Shown one piece after another: positions 58,901 to 64,000 of a stretch of DNA of 64,000 nt (its first letter is position 1; each line of letters opens with the position of its first letter). The stretch comes from Siphonodentalium dalli (taxonomy: Eukaryota; Mollusca; Scaphopoda; Gadilida; Siphonodentaliidae). The position numbers and the translations under genes are program-made. Below the pieces are notes generated by a model. The model did not search any database. It worked only from the letters and a program-made list of their open reading frames with translations, and was not told the DNA's origin. The stretch is taken from positions 196,028,935-196,092,934 of the forward strand of contig CP136061.1 in assembly GCA_032622095.1 (NCBI GenBank). The letters are read 5' to 3'.

Positions 58901-61525
58901 AAATGGGAACAGGTCATTTTGGGGTCATTCGGCAAAAAAACATGGCCGTCAGCGGCCATCTTGGATTTCAAAATTCAATCCATTAGCATGGGCTACAGGT
59001 CGTACTGTTGTCTGATCATCATGAAATTTGTCATGGATGTTAATATTGACATGTAGATGGGAACGAGTCATTTTGGGGTTGTTCGGTCAAAAAACATGGC
59101 CGCCAGCAGCCATCTTGGATTTTACTCTTTGCATGACTAATCCTTTGGTAGGGGCTACAGGTCGTAGCTTTGGTCAGATCTTCATGAAATTTGTCATGGA
59201 TGTTAAAAATGACATGTAGATGGGAACGAGTCATTTTGGTGTCATTCGGCCAAAAAACATGGCCGCCAGTAGCCATCTTGGATTTTACTCTTTGCATGAC
59301 TAAATCCTTTGGCATGGACTACAGGTCGTACCTTTGGTCGGATCATTATGAGATTTGTCATGGCTGTTGACATTGACATGTAGATGGGAATGAGTCATTT
59401 TGGGGTCATCCGGCAAAAAAACATGGCCGTCAGCGGCCATCTTGGATTTCAAAATTCATCCATTAGCACGGGCTACAGGTCGTACTGTTTCTCTGATCAT
59501 CATGAAATTTGTCATGGATGTTAATATTGACATGTAGATGGGAACCAGTCATTTTGGGGTTGTTCGGCCAAAAAACATGGCCGCCAGCAGCCATCTTGGA
59601 TTTTACTCTTTGCATGACTAAATCATTTGGCACGGGCTACAGGTCGTAGCTTTGATCAGATCTTCATGAAATTTGTCATGGATTTTAACAATGACATGTA
59701 GATGGGAACGAGTCATTTTGGTGTCATTCGGCCAAAAAACATGGCCGCCAGCAGCCATCTTGGATTTTACTTTTTGCATGACTAAATCCTTTGGCACAGG
59801 CTACAGGTTGTACCTTTGGTTGGATCATTATGAGATTTGTCATGGCTGTTGACATTGACATGTAGATGGGAACGAGTCATTTTGGGGACATACTGCAAAA
59901 AAACATGGCTGCCAGCAGCCATTTTGGATTTCAATATTCAATCCATTAGCACGGGCTACAGGTCGTACTGTTTGTCTGATCATCATGAATTTGTCATGGA
60001 TGTTAATATTGACATGTAAATGGGAACGAGTAATTTTGGGGTCATTCGGCCAAAAAATATGGCCGCCAGCTGCCATCTTGGATTTTATTTTTTACATGAC
60101 TAAATCCTTTGACACAGGCTACAGCTAGGTTGTATCTTTTGTCGGATCATCATGAAATTTGTTATAGATGTTAACAGTGACATGTAAATGGTAATGAGTC
60201 TTTTTGGGGTCATTCGCACAAAAACATGGCTGCCAGCGGCCATCTTGAATTTCACTCTTTGCATAACTAGGCCTTTCATCTTTCCACATTCCTAATCACT
60301 CCATTGACTGTAAAACATGAAATTATTCCCTTTCCAAGTTGAGCTACAGTGTCATTGACACTTTCATTTTGGAACGCCAGCCATTGAAAGACGCACACGT
60401 TTATTTCAGATTACGACATTAATGCTTTAGGCCCACCGATCTACTGTGCGACATAAGCGCTCGCAAAAATTCAAAACAGCAGTGTCGTATTAGATAATAA
60501 TTGGTGACGTCAAAAAATCAGATATAGTCTATATACGACCCAAAGCGTCCGGCTTTGGTTCGTTATAAAGACATCACATATATCATAGCTACTAGGCGAG
60601 GGTGTTTTTTTTTCTTCAAATGGCTAACAGTAAATCTTTCAATATTGAAAGCTATGCATGTACAATAAATATTGCAATTCTGCATTCCTTTTAACTGCCC
60701 CTAATATGGAGCGAGTGTTATAAATGTACCATACCCCCTTCCCACCCAACTTTTGGCATATCAGGATTTGATTTCGATTCCCGTACCCTCCAACTTGTGA
60801 ATCAGCTTCGATTCTCGCAAAAAATGGATGGATTTTAAGACCTGAATGAGAGTTGCATTATATAATTTATACAGTAATGCTCTAAATAATCAACTCCTTA
60901 ACCACAGCAGAATTATGGGTAACTTTTCAGGATTTAGTCGGAGATATGGCTTGTTGCCATTCATCGGAAAGCTCTCAGTGAGAGCTTTCCGATAATAATA
61001 AATTCAACAACTGTTAGGTCATTTGTTGAACTTATTATCTGAACATTTCCACCAATGAATAGAAATCATTCTGTATTTGTATTATCTTTTCATCTGTCTA
61101 TCGTATGCTCACTTTTCCTGGATACCCCTCCAAATAAATGATAAACTATTTCAATATATACTTTTATAACCCATGGGAGATAGTACAGAAAGGGTTAATA
61201 ATGCATGGGAATGTATTACATGTACATGTAATTCCTCATCTCTAGTTATCAAAGGTTTTATATAAATACATTTTATTTCATTTTCACTTCAGCTCAAGTT
61301 CCATACAGTCAACCAGGCTATCAACCTCAACCAGGATGGCAGCAGTATCCTGGTTACCAAGGCAACCAGTACCCTGCACAAAATCCGTACAATGTTGGTC
61401 AGAATATGCAACACTCTGCTCCGGGTTACCAACCTGAGAGCTGTGCCCCGCCTCCTTCATACGATGAGGTTATGAAGACCAATACAAATAACTGTGCACC
61501 AGCATCAGCTCCGCCTCCAGATTAA
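52960..61525 (+). CDS. Single-pass membrane protein with PPSY tail (Shisa-like), last two coding exons
   Basis: Exon 52960-53111 follows TTTGTATTTCAG and ends CAACCAG|GTAAAAG. Exon 61293-61525 follows ATTTTCACTTCAG and ends with TAA. The junction is phase 1 and in frame. The first exon starts with the last base of a codon, or with a 5' UTR base directly before an ATG, and encodes a strong transmembrane segment (ATLFAVIVTICVVVGIIWCC) followed by KMMVRR. The second is Pro/Gln/Tyr-rich (YQPQPGWQQYPGYQ) and ends with CAPPPSYDEVMK. A juxtamembrane Cys pair, basic stop-transfer residues and a PPxY motif (a WW-domain ligand) recall Shisa and related small adaptors of endocytic or ubiquitin ligase pathways. 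If the ATG at 52961 is the start, the protein has 127 residues; otherwise a signal peptide and Cys-rich ectodomain lie in unseen upstream exons. The 8.2-kb intron is full of MITEs. Confidence 0.75.
53168..53270. mobile_element. Hairpin MITE family 1, half copy
   Basis: CAGTAATGCCCTAAATAATT to CATCAGAAAGCT; only one arm. Located 57 bases into the Shisa-like intron. From 53270 to 54120 no gene is seen; a duplicated ACGACATATATGTCGT palindrome lies near 53696 and 53733. Confidence 0.75.
54120..54388. mobile_element. Composite repeat with hairpin MITE family 2
   Basis: Same layout as 51850-52100; the hairpin is 54290-54388 (CAGAATGAGATTCCCAGAGG and the complement ending CTCATTCTGC). Confidence 0.7.
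54497..54618. mobile_element. Hairpin MITE family 1, shortened copy
   Basis: CAGTAATGCCCT, a deletion of most of the left arm, then a complete right arm ending GGGCATTACTG. Confidence 0.75.
54685..54952. mobile_element. piggyBac-like MITE type a, copy 1
   Basis: TTAACCCTTTCATGACTGGA at the left and the diverged complement TGGTCATGAAAGGATTAA at the right, with two internal AATGCATTCTCTTATATATG hairpins (54734-54799 and 54829-54901). TTAA at both ends. Confidence 0.75.
55310..55482. mobile_element. Hairpin MITE family 1, full copy
   Basis: AATAATGCCCTAAATAATTG and complement, with a shorter loop than the copy at 52258-52472. Confidence 0.8.
55773..56030. mobile_element. piggyBac-like MITE type a, copy 2
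   Basis: TTAACCCTTTCATGACTGGA on the left and CTCCAGTCATAGAAGGGTTAA-type complement on the right. Internal hairpins at 55830-55889 and 55919-55993. Its right TTAA is also the left TTAA of the next element. Confidence 0.8.
56027..56426. mobile_element. piggyBac-like MITE type b, complete copy
   Basis: Termini TTAACCCTTTACCCAACA and TGTTGGGTAAAGGGTTAA are exact complements. Two near-perfect 67-base hairpins (56181-56247 and 56329-56395) lie in mirror arrangement around a T-rich spacer. No ORF. TTAA target fits piggyBac-type transposition. Confidence 0.85.
57036..57137. mobile_element. Hairpin MITE family 1, deleted copy
   Basis: CAGTAATGCTCTAATTAATC then, after loss of most of the left arm, the right arm ending GAGCATTACTG. 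From 56430 to 57036 I see a dispersed repeat (GGTCTCAACTGAATGGAATG, recurring near 56690) but no gene. Confidence 0.75.
57781..58180. mobile_element. TTAA-flanked palindromic MITE, copy 1
   Basis: TTAAAGGTACTCAATCCGAT and its complement bound ~145-bp inverted arms (CTAAATTACTATTTCTTCGG, GGGTAAAAAATATTTGATTC). The centre is ~110 bp. A second, more diverged copy is at 62380-62783. Confidence 0.8.
58181..58825. repeat. Intergenic ending in a GT/CA microsatellite
   Basis: No gene is supported. A GTGTGTGTG-rich tract (58763-58808) with CCGTCGTCCGTGTG at its left mirrors the CA/ACGG end of the other array at 25.0 kb. Confidence 0.6.
58826..60262. repeat. Tandem array, ~161-bp unit, nine copies, opposite orientation
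   Basis: Anchors AACATGGCCG(C/T)CAGC near 58940, 59093, 59257, 59419, 59574, 59738, 59903, 60056 and 60224. Units are the reverse complement of the 23.3-25.1 kb array. The subtype with TTTCAAAATTCA follows the anchors at 58940, 59419 and 59903, every third unit, giving a ~483-bp higher-order period. Confidence 0.9.
60263..60871. other. Intronic sequence, no gene seen
   Basis: Unique-looking AT-rich intron of the Shisa-like gene. Confidence 0.5.
60872..60992. mobile_element. Hairpin MITE family 1, half copy
   Basis: CAGTAATGCTCTAAATAATC to AAAGCTCTCAGTGAGAGCTTTCCGAT; the return arm is truncated. Confidence 0.75.
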
Positions 61526-61964
61526 CGAATCCGTCGCCAGAATATTTGTGTACATGGGAAAATCAAAAATATGTTGAGAGTGTCGCATTATACAGATTTG
61601 AACGCAGATTATCCTCTTCGCTGATATACATCCACACTTAATATGGACGTAAAATGTCATACTGTTTGCTATGCATCCATACGGTTCTACTTCAGCACCT
61701 TAGCAGTCAGCCAATTGCATAACTGGAAATTAAAGATTGGTGCAGCAGAACCATTGTATCTTGAAGTTTTAAACAGTGTATGATATTCCAGGATTGTGAA
61801 TGATAATAGCCTTCCAACAGAGTCAGTTGTAGGGTTTTCGTGATATTCCCGTTATATTTTTCTACTGGAAAATGGTCACAATGTCAATGGCCCAGCACAC
61901 ATTGTATAGCAGTGAACAGGTTAACCTCCCTGCCATTGACATTATGATAATATCACAGCAGATA

Positions 61965-62290
61965 TAATAATGCTGTAAATAATCGACACCTTAACCACAG
62001 CAGAATTATGGGTAATTTTTCAGGATTTAGTCGGAAATATGGCTTGTTGCCATTCATCGGAAAGCTCTCAATGAGATGAATGGCAACACGCCATATTTCC
62101 GACTAAATCCTGAAAATTACCCATAATTCTGCTGTGGTTAAGGAGTCAATAATATGGCTTGTTGCCATTCATCGGAAAGCTCTCATTGAGCTTTCCGACG
62201 AATGGCAACAAGCCATATTTCCGACTAAATCCTGATAAATTACCCATAATTCTGCTGTGGTTAAGGAGTCGATTATTTAGAGCATTACTA
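61965..62290. mobile_element. Hairpin MITE family 1, compound copy
   Basis: A complete palindrome (61965-62150) is followed without a gap by a second partial one (62150-62290), together giving arm-loop-arm-arm-arm. Located 440 bases after the Shisa-like stop codon, so possibly in its 3' UTR. The preceding 61526-61964 looks like 3' UTR; ATTAAA near 61728 is the only signal-like hexamer noticed. Confidence 0.7.
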
Positions 62291-62379
62291 TATATAACAG
62301 GAATGTTGCGAATAGCCTAAAACTTACTTCGTGCAAAGGCTATTATACATGATATGTATCCTGGAACATCACACATTAT

Positions 62380-62783
62380 TTAAAGATGCATAAACTGAAT
62401 TAACGCTCCTAAATTACTATTTCTTGCGCTTCGGGGGTAAAAATTATTTGATTCAAGTCGAGGAACCCACCCACCAAAGCTCAAAATTTATCAGATATTG
62501 ATTTTTGAAATCTGTTATTTTTCACTACCTGGAATATTTGGCGGCCTTTCAAATATTCAAATTTATTTGGTAGAGCCGACCGACATACTCTCGATACCAA
62601 ATTGCATTGAACAAAATGTTTGATATATAACACGTTTTGAAAAATTCTATGCTAGAGTTGACAGTGGTTAGCATAATTTTTTGGTAATTAATCGATTCTG
62701 ATAACTAAAGAGTCTTTTGAAGAAATGTTGTTGTTGTTGGAATCTGAATATGGGGACCATCGAATCGGACTGTGTACCTTTAA
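62380..62783. mobile_element. TTAA-flanked palindromic MITE, copy 2
   Basis: Left arm shared with 57781-57930 (CTAAATTACTATTTCTTGCG, GGGGTAAAAATTATTTGATT). The right end CGGACTGTGTACCTTTAA is complementary to the family terminus. The middle is replaced by unrelated sequence (AATCGATTCTGATAACTAAAG, also seen near 22048). Confidence 0.65.
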
Positions 62784-63438
62784 GACATTGAGATACACAG
62801 TTCTGAGGCACTAATATCTGAGTTCCTGTTATGAGTGATGGCCAGCAGCCGGGTGCTGAAGTAGGTCCATAGGTTTACAGACCATATATAGCAAACGACG
62901 TGCACATTTATATCCACAAAATAAAGTGCATGCATTTTCCAGTAACCTGCCCCGAAACTTAAACATCTGGCCCCAAACAATTTTTCTCAATTTTGGCATT
63001 TTTCATCACTAAAGATTTATATTTTTACTGATCATTATTGATACTCCAGCCAATTTATACTCTCCTTTTTTCTTAAATTTTTTATTTAAATTTGTTCTTG
63101 ATTTTCTTAATTTTAATTTCTCATTTCATAGCTCTGGGTTCATTTTGCCAGTTAGTTAAGTATCTTGCAAAACCAAATGAAAAATAAAATAAAAATGAAA
63201 GTTATTTGTACTTATTACCAGAAATACAGATCCAATTTATTTTGCCGTAAATGTTACGGACGTCATAGCAGCAAAGAAGTTAAGTGTCTATTCTGGCTTG
63301 GAATCATGCATGCAATAAGATGCAACTTTTAACGTGGGTGTGGTAACTTAACCCTTTCTGTAATAAAGCATCATTGATGTATACATAATTTTGGTGGTTG
63401 AATGAGCCCAAGCCTGATTGTAATGTGCCTGTCATTTC
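62784..63438. other. Intergenic, no gene seen
   Basis: AT-rich, T-rich tracts near 63060-63130; no supported feature. Confidence 0.5.
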
Positions 63439-63837
63439 CAGAATGAGATTCCCAGAGGGTGAATTTAGTGACGCTATCCCACAGCAGGCTAGCATCACCA
63501 AATTTACCCTCTGGGGACCTCATTCTGCATGGCCTCATCTGCTATGGGAGACAAATACTCAGATTGAAGTTCCCAAATGGTGAATATTGTGGTGTGCACC
63601 CATTGGGAACCTCGATTATGCAATGTGTCGTCTGCCAATTTGGGGATATAGAGAAACTAAACTAAAAAAGAAATAGAATCTATCTGAAGAAGTTTCTATA
63701 GAAATTTGATAATAAAGAAACTTTCCAGAGAAGATAAGGCCTAAGCAGAACGAGGTCCCCAGAGGGTGAAATTAGTGATGCCAGCCCGCTACGCATGATA
63801 TCATCACTAAATTCACCCTCTGGGGACCTCATTCTGC
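63439..63837. mobile_element. Composite repeat with two family 2 hairpins
   Basis: Hairpin 63439-63528 (CCAGAATGAGATTCCCAGAG and complement), then the AGATTGAAGTTCCC...GGGGATATAGAGAAACTAAA segment shared with 51.9 and 54.1 kb, then a second hairpin 63745-63837 (GCAGAACGAGGTCCCCAGAG and complement). From 63838 to the end nothing is recognised. Confidence 0.75.
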
Positions 63838-64000
63838 AAATGACAGGAACACTAAACTCAGACTTGAAGGAGCCATGTCCATTTATCTTCCCAGAGCGTT
63901 ATTAAGTGTCCCACATGTACCTATTAAAGCAGAACTTTCAGTCATTTTACTTGCTTTACTTTGACCCGATATTGAAAACTTTTTTGGATGATTTTTTTGT

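Overview
This is eukaryotic genomic DNA: AT-rich, intron-bearing, and packed with inverted-repeat elements and tandem arrays. A thrombospondin type-1 exon, a PPSY-tailed membrane-protein gene, P-type, Ty3-type and CR1-like elements, and invertebrate-style 'ATGGCCGCC' arrays suggest a marine invertebrate, most likely a lophotrochozoan such as a mollusc. That placement is inference; no rRNA, mitochondrial or other diagnostic gene is present. There is one assembly gap (100 N at 23178-23277). Most of the window is mobile-element sequence, so host genes appear only as scattered exons.

Layout. 0-10 kb: a near-identical 1,342-bp tandem duplication at the left edge, degenerate arrays, and a foldback-like palindrome whose arms are minisatellites (3850-5380). 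10.1-13.5 kb (minus): a Ty3/Gypsy-type retrotransposon remnant with gag, a textbook -1 frameshift signal, protease and the start of RT, deleted straight into a putative LTR. 14.2-19.4 kb: the most interesting block, a two-exon C2H2 zinc-finger gene (plus) converging on an intact P-element-type transposase (minus), with AAAGAGCGT motifs around both genes and a strong hairpin between them. 21.1-26.1 kb: a long inverted repeat running into the gap, an eleven-unit ~161-bp array, and a TAGCTA-rich tract. 27.1 kb: one TSP1 exon (minus). 29-32.6 kb: degenerate arrays, a 970-bp TTAA-flanked palindrome, and a decayed PHD plus FLYWCH gene. 32.9-44.8 kb: four polar GGTACGAAACGACC cassettes in alternating orientation, framing a truncated LINE and a complete two-ORF CR1-like LINE with a PHD finger in ORF1. 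45.2-50.7 kb: a ~140-bp array split by a 4.2-kb foldback element with GTCTTC arms, itself containing another inverted-repeat element. 51-64 kb: host exons of a Shisa-like gene (52960-53111 and 61293-61525, plus) whose 8.2-kb intron and flanks are full of hairpin MITEs, piggyBac-like TTAA elements, and a second ~161-bp array in the opposite orientation to the first.

How the parts relate. Two elements look capable of recent activity on reading-frame evidence: the P-type transposase, with all three expected acidic residues, and the LINE, with both ORFs open. Several palindromic families probably depend on transposases encoded elsewhere. Foldback elements with tandem-repeat arms are known to belong to the P superfamily in flies (Galileo), so a P-type transposase close to three foldback-like families is suggestive, but no sequence link between them is shown here. 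Repeat copy numbers, identities and boundaries were judged by eye.
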